NCBI RefSeq assembly: GCF_025913575.1
Contig: NZ_CP109785.1
Location: forward strand, 3,844,001-3,908,000
Direction of reading: 5' to 3'
DNA: 64,000 bases
DNA from: Halocatena marina
GTDB lineage: Archaea; Halobacteriota; Halobacteria; Halobacteriales; Haloarculaceae
Of this stretch, positions 46,594-54,672 are shown in pieces; within the stretch, counting starts at the first letter, position 1, and each line of letters starts with the position of its first letter. The notes beneath the pieces were generated by a model, which was not told the origin of the DNA, made no database searches, and was given only the letters and a program-made list of their open reading frames with translations. A program made the translations under genes and the position numbers.

Positions 46594-47301
46594 ATGATTG
46601 AAGAGTCTCTGTCGTACCCGCTTGAAGATGAAACCCGACTCAATACGATCGGTCTTGGTGGTGTGATATATATTATAGTGAGTTTCATGTCTTTTTTCGC
46701 TGATATTTTTAGTGATCAGCTGATTGCGATTCCGCTGCTTCTCGTTCTCTCCATTGGTGGGTTTGCTCTCGCAGGCTACTCCGCTCGTGTGCTCCGAGTA
46801 ACCGCGCGAGGAGAAGAGACGGTACCGAGATTCACTGACTGGCGAGGGTTGCTTATAGACGGCTTCAAACTGACTGTTGTCAATATTGCGTACCTGCTTC
46901 CCACCATTCTGACCTTCATCGTAGCGTTCGCCATCGGATCGAACGACGGAGGATCGACGACCGCCGTTGGTTACCTCAGTTTGGCTGCGTTCGCTATTGG
47001 ACTCGTTGCGCTGTTTTTCACTCCTGTTGCCTGGACAAACGTTGCGCTCACAGATCGTCTCAGTGCGGCCTTCGAGTTCAGGACTATCGTCGACGCAGCG
47101 TTGACTGGTCAGTATCTTGTCGCCGTTGGACTCCTCGTTGTTCTCGGTGCTATCTTTCGACTCATCTCAGGATTTCTGGCCATCATCCTCGTTGGATTTT
47201 TCATCCTCTTCTACACGCAAGTCGTCCTTTCCTATCTCGTTGGAAGCAGCTGCGGATCGATTCTCGTCGAAGATCTAGACGAGAGTGTGGTTGCTGAGTG
47301 A
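46594..47301 (+). CDS. DUF4013-type membrane protein
   Basis: A 235-residue protein with about six transmembrane helices. A short N-terminal polar region is followed by helix pairs, and the GYSARVLRVTARGEETVPRF loop (shortened here to VLRVTARGEE) and the WRGLLIDGFK segment are typical of archaeal DUF4013 proteins. The function of that family is unknown. It lies downstream of, but in the opposite sense to, the paralogue/effector cluster and may or may not belong to it. Confidence 0.75.
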   Translation: MIEESLSYPLEDETRLNTIGLGGVIYIIVSFMSFFADIFSDQLIAIPLLLVLSIGGFALAGYSARVLRVTARGEETVPRFTDWRGLLIDGFKLTVVNIAYLLPTILTFIVAFAIGSNDGGSTTAVGYLSLAAFAIGLVALFFTPVAWTNVALTDRLSAAFEFRTIVDAALTGQYLVAVGLLVVLGAIFRLISGFLAIILVGFFILFYTQVVLSYLVGSSCGSILVEDLDESVVAE

Positions 47302-47566
47302 GTCAGTAATTAGGACCGAGTCCCCTCCGTTGTTCGCAATCAGTACTTCGTGGAGTAGTGGGTGTTGTCTGTTGTTACCGATTCGATAGATGCTAGTGGT
47401 ATGGTCGACGGGGAAATACACACCCGTCATTACGATGAAGAGAGCTATCCTCTTGTTGTAGTCTCTAGACGTGTATTCGACTGACTGTCATGGTGGCTAT
47501 ATGCCATTCGTCGCGCTTTCGATCGGCCATAATCCAGTCGCTTCTGAAAATCTCTGTTGTATCAGG

Positions 47567-47938
47567 CTAGGGTATGAGGCTGGAGAGTCGATTTTCGATG
47601 TCTTGTTGGGTGATTGTACCAGGATGATATTTCTCTGGGAGAATTTTATTGGGAGTGAGTACTAGAGCTAGTAATAAGAAGAATGCAACAAGTGTTATTA
47701 CGCCATCTTCGATCAGGGTTTTAATCACGATATGATAGATAAACACTCCTGCGACGAGCGTAGCAGCGAGTGAAAATGGTCCCAGTCCGCCGGAATGGCG
47801 ATCGAATCCATCGCTGGGCTGAAAAGTGAGGAATGGCGCAACATCCAGTAGGAAGGGATGAATAATATAAATATACACGACTGCCATCACCACATAAATT
47901 ACGGCTAATTTGATGTATTTGCTGGGTTTTTCTTTCAT
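47567..47938 (-). CDS. Tandem paralogue 3: three-helix membrane protein, possible immunity protein
   Basis: A 123-residue protein, the most distant of three tandem copies. It has transmembrane segments at about 10-32, 55-78 and 82-103. The conserved core reads HPFLLDVAPFLTFQPSDGF, with HSGGLGPFSLAATL following. It opens MKEKPSKY where the others have MKEKPREY. The tail LPEKYHPGTITQQDIENRL is shared with paralogue 1. No known family. DNA is AT-rich. Its place downstream of the large exported protein suggests that it protects against or assists that protein, but this is inference. Confidence 0.75.
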   Translation of the reverse strand: MKEKPSKYIKLAVIYVVMAVVYIYIIHPFLLDVAPFLTFQPSDGFDRHSGGLGPFSLAATLVAGVFIYHIVIKTLIEDGVITLVAFFLLLALVLTPNKILPEKYHPGTITQQDIENRLSSLIP

Positions 47939-48056
47939 AAGTGGATCAATAGTGAATAGTTTTATATTTTAATAGGAATTGGATATCTGCCATTGTGTCC
48001 ACAAAAGATGGTTTCAAGAGTTCATAAGGTGGTTGTTCTCAGTGTAATATTGTCGT

Positions 48057-48482
48057 CTATTTTTGCCTCGATATAATCTTACGGATGTATGAAAACGACC
48101 GTTTGACAAGTCCTGGTTTCTCTTTGTACCGATCTTCAAGATCTTGGAGGTCATTCATGTTTTCCGGATGGAATCTCTCTGGGAGAAATAAATTCGGAAT
48201 GAGTATGAGAATGAACATTCCAATGACCGCCAATAACGGTACGAAACCAACTTTAATCGTATATTCTATCACGACATAATAGAAAAATATTCCGGCGAGG
48301 ACTGTAGCGGCGAGTGAAAATGGTCCCAATCCGCCAGAACGGCGCTCGAATCCATCACTCGATTGGAAGGCGAGAAATGGCGCAACGTCCAGCAGGAAGG
48401 GATGAACGATATAGATATACAGTATTATCGTCACTACAACAATAGCAGCTAGCTTACCGTATTCTCTAGGTTTTTCCTTCAT
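48057..48482 (-). CDS. Tandem paralogue 2: three-helix membrane protein, possible immunity protein
   Basis: A 141-residue protein with the same topology and core (HPFLLDVAPFLAFQSSDGF) as its neighbours. It has a longer, basic C-terminus (VKRSFSYIRKIISRQK) that the others lack. The 9 bases before its ATG (aatcgattc) are identical to those before paralogue 1, showing recent duplication including the upstream site. No enzyme motif is visible. Confidence 0.75.
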   Translation of the reverse strand: MKEKPREYGKLAAIVVVTIILYIYIVHPFLLDVAPFLAFQSSDGFERRSGGLGPFSLAATVLAGIFFYYVVIEYTIKVGFVPLLAVIGMFILILIPNLFLPERFHPENMNDLQDLEDRYKEKPGLVKRSFSYIRKIISRQK

Positions 48483-48581
48483 GAATCGATTATTGCGGTA
48501 GTGTTAATGTAGCGGTAGCTTATTTAGACTATTCTTCATACATTTAAACCAGGTAGATTCGATGACCGTTTAGAAAATTAA

Positions 48582-48959
48582 TTATATCCTAGGTATGAGC
48601 CTCGAAAGACGCTCTCGGATATCTCGTTGAGTAATGGTTCCTGGATGGTATTTCTCTGGGAGAAATCTATTGGGAATGAGTACCAGTACTGTCAACAAGA
48701 TGGCTGCAAAAAGTGATAATATGCCAGCATCGACCGTGTATTCAATCACGATATAATAGAAAAATATGCCAATGAGGACTGTTGCGGCGAGAGAGAACGG
48801 TCCAAATCCGCCAGAACGACGCTCGAATCCATCACTTGGTTGAAAGGTGAGGAATGGCGCAACGTCCAGCAGGAAGGGATGAACGGTATATATATACACG
48901 ACTATCATTACTACAACAATAACAGCTAGTTTACCGTACTCTCTAGGTTTTTCCTTCAT
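48582..48959 (-). CDS. Tandem paralogue 1: three-helix membrane protein, possible immunity protein
   Basis: A 125-residue protein immediately after the large exported-protein gene (75-bp gap). Helices at about 10-30, 55-77 and 82-105. Core: HPFLLDVAPFLTFQPSDGF then ERRSGGFGPFSLAAT, nearly identical to paralogue 2. It starts MKEKPREYGKLAVI. The segment between helices 1 and 2 is the most conserved, so it probably forms the functional or binding loop. Unknown family. Confidence 0.75.
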   Translation of the reverse strand: MKEKPREYGKLAVIVVVMIVVYIYTVHPFLLDVAPFLTFQPSDGFERRSGGFGPFSLAATVLIGIFFYYIVIEYTVDAGILSLFAAILLTVLVLIPNRFLPEKYHPGTITQRDIRERLSRLIPRI

Positions 48960-49034
48960 GAATCGATTAATGGTTTCGTGTTCGTATGCGAGTGACTTGA
49001 TCGGTTGCCTTCATGGCATCGGTTGTTATCATGG

Positions 49035-50972
49035 TTATACTTGGACCGTCTGACATGATCCTTCTGTTTTCCATTTCTCATTCACATCTGGTTGTCTCTG
49101 CCAATTACAGTAGTTATTTGCTAGAGTATAGAAATTACCACCAGTGGTGATCGTGTCTGCATTTACGGCAACCTTTCCTAGATTCTTCCCTGTATATACT
49201 ATCTTAATGAACTTTGGTGTATATCCTCTCTCTTTCGCCTGCTTGACCCCCTCAAGATCGTTGCCGTTTTCGGCGTAGTATTTGATGTGCTCCAGTGGCA
49301 TCTCGTCAGCAGCGAGATCTGCTGCCAGATCGACATCAGCGCCTTTCCGGCTGAGCATCTTGATATCGTCCGGCGTGGCCCCTTGTTTGGCGAGGGGGAT
49401 AGCTGTCTCAGGATCGACGCCTTTGTTGACGATTGTTTGAATATTATCGGCGCTATATCCCTCTTTGACGAGGGGCTTTGCCTTCTTGAGGTCGACACCC
49501 GAATGGATGAGCTTCGTCATCTTGTTCCCCGTCAATCCTCGTCTGACCATACTATTCACCAGCTGTTCGTCGTACCCTTTGTTGACAATATAGAGGTATT
49601 CATCGTTCGTTATTGTGCCAGAGCTGGGTGGACGCTTCGAGAGGATGTTTGCGGTTTGCTTAAGATCATCCTTCATAGCGTATTGGATGACTTCGTCCAT
49701 CGATTCACCCCGGTGTAGTAGTACAGACGCCGAGCCATCACTGACTATGTCCAATGCAACCCGCGTCTGCGATTGTGAGGCACTCTTCGAAAGGAACGTC
49801 CCTATTGTCTTGAGGACGGCGGGAGATTTGCTGAATCGAGATACCCAGTCCGAGGTGACCGAGGCCACTTTCGGTGCATCGCCAACACCATACCCACCGA
49901 GACTCCCAACCAGACCAATTGCGTCGAGAAGAGCCTCCCCTGCGTCCCCCAAACTCTGTTTTTTCACAGCGCTCACCGAGTTCTGAGAGAAATCACGAGC
50001 ATCTGCGAGGACACCGACGTACGGCGTCGACGCAAGGCCTAACATTCCCAGGAGATAGAACGGCGAATCCTTCTGGTTGACTTCGTGCATTCCACCAGGC
50101 ATTCCCACCTCGCCCAAAACGCCACCCAGAGCGAATGCCTCCGCTTTCTTGGGATTTTCATGTGCCCACGTGGCGATTCCTACTGATATTCCACCCGTAA
50201 TAACCGCTGCGAGTTCCGGATGTTTCTTCAGGAAGTTGATGACGTTTACTATATCTTCATCGAATCTTCGGATATAATCTTGCGCTTCTTTCTGCTTGGC
50301 AGTTGTGGAATCTGTGGCTTTTTTCGTCGGATTCTCACCGTCGTCATTGGAGCTATCGGACGTCGTAGTACCAGTTCCACTCTTCTGACCAGTTTGTGAG
50401 GAGGGAGTCGGTTTCCTCTGATCCACACTGCCAACTTCACCTACAGCCGATCCAGAGATCTCGCTATCGGCGTGGATTTGCACCGATTTGATCACCGAGT
50501 CGCCTTCGTGCTGGCGAGTATCGACAGTCAATCCGACGGTCACCGACTCACCTGGTTTGAGCGGTACGGCCTGCTGTTTTCCTTCGAGCGAGCGTCGGTT
50601 GTTGCCACTCTCAAAGGTCACAGCCTCACTCGAATCAGTCATCCACACTCCGAACGGCTGGGCCCCCTTATTTGTGATTGTGAATACATCTCTCACAACC
50701 GTCAACGACTCTTGGTTGACCCCTGTACCGCTGCTTTCACCCCCGAGCGTCCCGCCCAACGAGACGTGCAACTGCCCGTTGCGTTGGACGGCGTACTCCC
50801 CGTTCGAGCTGTTGGCGGGCTGGAGCGACAGATAGCTCGCACCGTCGCCCGCAACACGGACATTCGCATCCCGCTGGGCAGTGATATTCGTGAACGCACC
50901 AGTGGCGTAGATGGCACTGGTGATCAGACCGACGGCCATCAGCGCGATAGCTAAACGACGCAGCCGATTCAT
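49035..50972 (-). CDS. Large exported protein with toxin-like modular architecture
   Basis: A 645-residue protein. A signal/anchor (about 1-27) precedes a DUF1102-like surface beta-domain (about 28-172), then a Ser/Thr/Gly linker (about 173-230). A hydrophobic Gly/Ala-rich region follows (about 245-370) with YVGVLADARDF and EALLDAIGLVGSLGGYGVGDAP, reminiscent of pre-toxin domains. Next comes an array of short helical repeats (about 410-595; NKGVDPETAIPLAKQG, RKGADVDLAADLAADE). A 45-residue tail has two Cys. No known toxin domain was recognised. Start chosen at 50972 (MNRLRRLAIALMAVG); the upstream 50 codons are not signal-like. Confidence 0.75.
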   Translation of the reverse strand: MNRLRRLAIALMAVGLITSAIYATGAFTNITAQRDANVRVAGDGASYLSLQPANSSNGEYAVQRNGQLHVSLGGTLGGESSGTGVNQESLTVVRDVFTITNKGAQPFGVWMTDSSEAVTFESGNNRRSLEGKQQAVPLKPGESVTVGLTVDTRQHEGDSVIKSVQIHADSEISGSAVGEVGSVDQRKPTPSSQTGQKSGTGTTTSDSSNDDGENPTKKATDSTTAKQKEAQDYIRRFDEDIVNVINFLKKHPELAAVITGGISVGIATWAHENPKKAEAFALGGVLGEVGMPGGMHEVNQKDSPFYLLGMLGLASTPYVGVLADARDFSQNSVSAVKKQSLGDAGEALLDAIGLVGSLGGYGVGDAPKVASVTSDWVSRFSKSPAVLKTIGTFLSKSASQSQTRVALDIVSDGSASVLLHRGESMDEVIQYAMKDDLKQTANILSKRPPSSGTITNDEYLYIVNKGYDEQLVNSMVRRGLTGNKMTKLIHSGVDLKKAKPLVKEGYSADNIQTIVNKGVDPETAIPLAKQGATPDDIKMLSRKGADVDLAADLAADEMPLEHIKYYAENGNDLEGVKQAKERGYTPKFIKIVYTGKNLGKVAVNADTITTGGNFYTLANNYCNWQRQPDVNEKWKTEGSCQTVQV

Positions 50973-51387
50973 GAGGTTCGGAGAAGCGGTAGCGTGTACA
51001 TACGGGCACGCAGGGATTTCCGTGAGTTCACTAATGAGACAACAAATACGATCTGGGAGGGATTCCTTCGTGGCATAAACATGATGCGAGTCATGGTGGC
51101 ACCCATCGGCGAGGACCGCCACAGGTACTACCCCATCCCTCTCCCTGCACCCACTTTGTATTGGGGAGCTTGAAGAAGGTACAATTTAGATTGTACCCTC
51201 TTCAAGATCAGCTTGAAACCATTTTATTATCATCTTAAACTCAGATCCATATTAAACTCTCATCATCGAATGTTCGTTGTTCCCTGAGTTGTGATATGAT
51301 GGTCCTAAAGAAGTCGCTAGAAGCGTTCGCAGTGCGAGCATTCGAAGAATACCAAGGTCTATCCGGATGGACGGTCCAACTTCGCGT
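50973..51387. other. Divergent intergenic region with long hairpin
   Basis: A 415-bp gap between the exported-protein gene and the NYN gene. It contains one strong hairpin at 51169-51206 and AT-rich sequence at 51220-51270 that could hold the NYN promoter. No further gene is supported. Confidence 0.5.
51169..51206. repeat. 17-bp inverted repeat with 4-base loop
   Basis: CTTGAAGAAGGTACAAT and ATTGTACCCTCTTCAAG pair at 16 of 17 positions around the loop TTAG. It lies in the divergent gap, about 200 bases from each start. Candidates are a terminator-like RNA stem, a regulatory site or a mobile-element end. Confidence 0.7.
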
Positions 51388-51879
51388 ATGCCGCCGCTAC
51401 ATTCGAATCAGCGCGTCGCCGTGCTTGCTGACGCGCAGAATCTCTATCACAGCGCTCACAGTCTCTTCTCGCGGAATGTCGATTATGCTGCGTTGCTTGA
51501 GGAAGCAGTACACGACCGCGATCTCGTGCGTGCCATCGCGTACGTCATCCGTGCGCATTCTCCCGACGAGGAACGGTTTTTCGAAGCGCTCGCGGACATC
51601 GGATTCGAGACGAAAAGCAAGGACCTGAAGACGTTCGAGGATGGGACAAAGAAGGCAGACTGGGACGTCGGCTTGAGTCTCGACGCCGTCACGCTTGCAC
51701 AGCACGTCGATGCGATCGTTCTCTGTACTGGTGATGGGGACTTTACGCGACTGTGTTGGCACCTCCGCCACGAAGGCGTCCGCGTCGAAGTCATGAGCTT
51801 TCGCCCATCGACCGCAGACGATCTCGTCGATGCCGCTGACTCGTTCGTCGATCTCGCAGACGACGCGTACCTCCTTTAA
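51388..51879 (+). CDS. NYN-domain (LabA/DUF88-like) protein
   Basis: A 163-residue protein with the PIN-like NYN fold that usually has RNase activity. Acidic residues expected at the metal site are present in VLADAQNLYH, KKADWDVGLSLDAV and CTGDGDF. The ATG at 51388 is preferred; one seven codons earlier is possible. It lies divergent from the exported effector-like gene. It may be an ordinary RNA-processing enzyme or part of that accessory region. Confidence 0.8.
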   Translation: MPPLHSNQRVAVLADAQNLYHSAHSLFSRNVDYAALLEEAVHDRDLVRAIAYVIRAHSPDEERFFEALADIGFETKSKDLKTFEDGTKKADWDVGLSLDAVTLAQHVDAIVLCTGDGDFTRLCWHLRHEGVRVEVMSFRPSTADDLVDAADSFVDLADDAYLL

Positions 51880-51970
51880 CGTGAACGACTGAGGGCTCGG
51901 TCGTATTCGGGTTCTTCTCAAATTCACTTCTGCATTCGTCGGGGCCCGCTCTATCAGATATCAGTAACAA

Positions 51971-52897
51971 TCAGCCGAGGCGTCGGAGCCAGTGGCTGAT
52001 GCGCGATTGTAACCGTCCGCCCCGCTTCGTCACGATAACTGTGCTCTGAGCGTCTCGTCCGACTTTTTCAGGGGTTGGACCGACGACGAGCCGCTGGGTC
52101 CAATCTCGATCGGTGGCGCCAAGAACAGTAACATCCCGCGTTGCCGTCGCTTCGACGATGGCTGATGGAACGGCATCGGTCTCTCGAACGATCTGTTCGA
52201 CATCGGCAAGCGGTTCAAGCGTCCGTGTGAGAGCTTCCACGAGCTGTTTGGCTGCGGTTCGTTCTTTGTCGGTCGCATCGGTGGCAACGAGGCGAAGGAC
52301 ATCGATTCCGGCGTCGTTCGACAACGCGATCGCACGGGCGACCGTCGCAGCGAGTTCGGTGTTTGGTCCGGGACCCGCTGGGAGCAACACGCGTTCGACT
52401 CCACCCGCCGTGACGCCGATTTTCTCGACGAGAATGTCACAAGGTGCGCTCGTAACCACTCTGTCGACGTTGCGCCCGAAGACGGTATCGCTCCGGTGTC
52501 GGTCGGACCACCCGAGCAAGACAGCATCGCAGTCAAACTGTGTGATGGCTTGCTCAATTGCCCGTGAAACGTCGTGAGAGACCAACAGACGGCCACGAAT
52601 GGGTACTTCAGAGCCTTCGGCAATAGATAGCGCGCGATCGAGGATCTCTCGCCGATCACCGCTGAATTCGCGTTTGATGAACTCATCGGTGAACAGCGAG
52701 AATGGCGAGGTACGTTGCTTCGTGATAACACTTATAATGAGAATTTCGCCGTCGTTGTAGCGAGCGATATCGAGTGCTGTCCGTAGCAACTGCTCGACGG
52801 GCCGCGGATCTTCGAGAGCGACAGCGAGCCGATAGCGGGATTCAGGCATCGACTCGACTGTCGCTGTCTCGTGGAGAGAATTCTCATTGCTCGCCAT
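51971..52897 (-). CDS. Universal stress protein, two Usp domains
   Basis: A 308-residue protein with tandem UspA-like domains at about residues 20-160 and 165-300. Phosphate-binding ends are seen as LGWSDRHRSDTVFGRNVDRV and LGATDRDW with VVGPTPEKV. Such proteins bind ATP or other ligands under stress; in haloarchaea they often regulate transporters, but no transporter is adjacent. A helical C-terminal tail RISHWLRRLG is appended. Confidence 0.85.
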   Translation of the reverse strand: MASNENSLHETATVESMPESRYRLAVALEDPRPVEQLLRTALDIARYNDGEILIISVITKQRTSPFSLFTDEFIKREFSGDRREILDRALSIAEGSEVPIRGRLLVSHDVSRAIEQAITQFDCDAVLLGWSDRHRSDTVFGRNVDRVVTSAPCDILVEKIGVTAGGVERVLLPAGPGPNTELAATVARAIALSNDAGIDVLRLVATDATDKERTAAKQLVEALTRTLEPLADVEQIVRETDAVPSAIVEATATRDVTVLGATDRDWTQRLVVGPTPEKVGRDAQSTVIVTKRGGRLQSRISHWLRRLG

Positions 52898-52983
52898 GAC
52901 TGATATATGTTAGCATCCATCGATGAAAAGTGTTAGCAAGGCCGGGCAAAAGGCATATCCACGGACCGAACGTTCTCCCTCCC

Positions 52984-53409
52984 ATGACTGATACCGAACT
53001 CGTTTTCGATGACGGGCTCTTGCCAGCTCTCGCCCAGGATGTGGAGTCCGGACGTGCTTTGATGCTCGCGTACGTTTCGCCTGATGCCGTCTCAAGAACG
53101 CAAGAGACCGGACTAGCACACTACTACTCGCGTAGTCGCGGAGAGCTCTGGCAGAAGGGACAGACGAGCGGGAACGTTCAACACGTCGAGGATATCCGTG
53201 TTGACTGCGACGGTGATGCGTTGTTATATCTTGTTCGACAGGAAGGAGGTGCATGCCACACTGGTCACGAGAGCTGTTTCTATCGCTCTGTCGATGACGT
53301 TTCGATCGACAACAGTAATCAAGGCGACGAGGCCGATGCGTCATCGGTGACGGTTGCGACGACCAATATCGGTGAGCAAGTGTACGATCCAGAGACCGTT
53401 TACAAGTGA
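52984..53409 (+). CDS. hisI: Phosphoribosyl-AMP cyclohydrolase
   Basis: A 141-residue histidine-biosynthesis enzyme opening the adenine ring of phosphoribosyl-AMP. Zinc and magnesium ligands lie in RVDCDGDALLYLV and QEGGACHTGHESCFYR. The ATG at 52984 gives a normal length; an upstream TTG/ATG frame to 52930 is not family-like. It has a 20-residue acidic insertion after the second motif. Its TGA is directly followed by the ATG of the coiled-coil gene, so they are co-transcribed. Confidence 0.93.
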   Translation: MTDTELVFDDGLLPALAQDVESGRALMLAYVSPDAVSRTQETGLAHYYSRSRGELWQKGQTSGNVQHVEDIRVDCDGDALLYLVRQEGGACHTGHESCFYRSVDDVSIDNSNQGDEADASSVTVATTNIGEQVYDPETVYK

Positions 53410-54522
53410 ATGGACGCAGTCGATGATCTCCGTACGGTAGCCAACGAGTACGAAAATGTACGCGAGCGTGTCGAATCAATCGGAGTGCAGAAACACGAAG
53501 CGGTCAGCGAGGCGTATCACGAGATACTCGATCTCTTCGATCGATACGAAGAGCGAGCGACCGACTGGGATGATTTCGAGGGATACGTCGAATTCCAGTC
53601 ACAGCTCGTTGATGCGATCGAAGGGCTTCCGGATGATCTCCCGGCCCGTGATGCGTTCGAGGCGGCCGACGAACATCTCCATCAACAATCGCTCTCCGAA
53701 AGCGATTTCGAACGGGCCAGAGCAGATTTGCAGCCAGCTGCTGCGTACGCCGACCGCTACGAGCGCATCAACGAACTCCGGGAACAGTACCATGATGCCC
53801 GGTACGCTGTCCGTCAAGAGCGTGACGAGCTCGACGAACGGATCACTCGACTCGAACGGATCAAACGATTCGGTGAAGCCGACCTCGATGCACCAGTTGA
53901 CCGAATCCGTGAACCAATTGACCGCTACAACGAGACCATCAACGAAGATTTTCAGGCGTTCGTACAAGAAGAAAGTGCTCGTGCAGTGCTTTCACTCGTT
54001 GCTTCGACAGCAGCCTATCCACTCATCGAGTACCGTCAACCACCGGAATCCGTACTGGAGTACGTCAAAACGCATCCAGCAGGCACAGAATCGATCCCGA
54101 GCCTCCTCGAATACGCTGAGTACTCCCGTTCGAAGCTCGATCACTACGTAGAGAATGCACAAGCACTGAAGGCCGCCGTGGGAACGAATCGGACGTATCT
54201 CAATCGTCTCGACGGCGGGCCGCTCGAACTCGTATGGCCACCACCACAGGCTGCGACGCTCCAGTTTCAGGTGCGCGAGCGTATTTCCGTCGTCGGCCGC
54301 TTTGCACCCGAAGAGACAGTTGCTCGCCTCCGTGCGCTCCGCGCGATGAGTGAAATTCCGGCATATGACGATCTCCGCGAAAGCGCACTCGCCCGCGATG
54401 AACTCAACGACGACGCGCGCCAGCGACTCCAAAACGGAACTGTCGAGCGAGACCTCGAACAAGCACGCACAAAGCGCGACCACCTCGATGATGTACTCCG
54501 TGAATTTTCAGGACCAGAGTAG
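53410..54522 (+). CDS. Coiled-coil haloarchaeal protein (DUF7118-like)
   Basis: A 370-residue acidic protein with coiled-coil propensity at about residues 1-190 (heptads such as RQERDELDERITRLERIK) and a more globular central part (about 190-300) containing LVWPPPQAATLQF. No enzyme motif. I recall a family name DUF7118 without being able to verify it. Coupled to hisI by adjacent stop and start codons, but no histidine-pathway role is evident. Confidence 0.7.
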   Translation: MDAVDDLRTVANEYENVRERVESIGVQKHEAVSEAYHEILDLFDRYEERATDWDDFEGYVEFQSQLVDAIEGLPDDLPARDAFEAADEHLHQQSLSESDFERARADLQPAAAYADRYERINELREQYHDARYAVRQERDELDERITRLERIKRFGEADLDAPVDRIREPIDRYNETINEDFQAFVQEESARAVLSLVASTAAYPLIEYRQPPESVLEYVKTHPAGTESIPSLLEYAEYSRSKLDHYVENAQALKAAVGTNRTYLNRLDGGPLELVWPPPQAATLQFQVRERISVVGRFAPEETVARLRALRAMSEIPAYDDLRESALARDELNDDARQRLQNGTVERDLEQARTKRDHLDDVLREFSGPE

Positions 54523-54672
54523 AGTAGAATAGAGTAAAGCAATGTTTTGTATCGTACTGTATAGATGTCGGCATCTCTGTGTTCCTGCGGGCTGCGGTCT
54601 CGGCCGAACGGGATGAAGTGAAACGGAACGGAACGGAACACCGTTTTAGTCGCTCACGTATTTTGTATAGAT

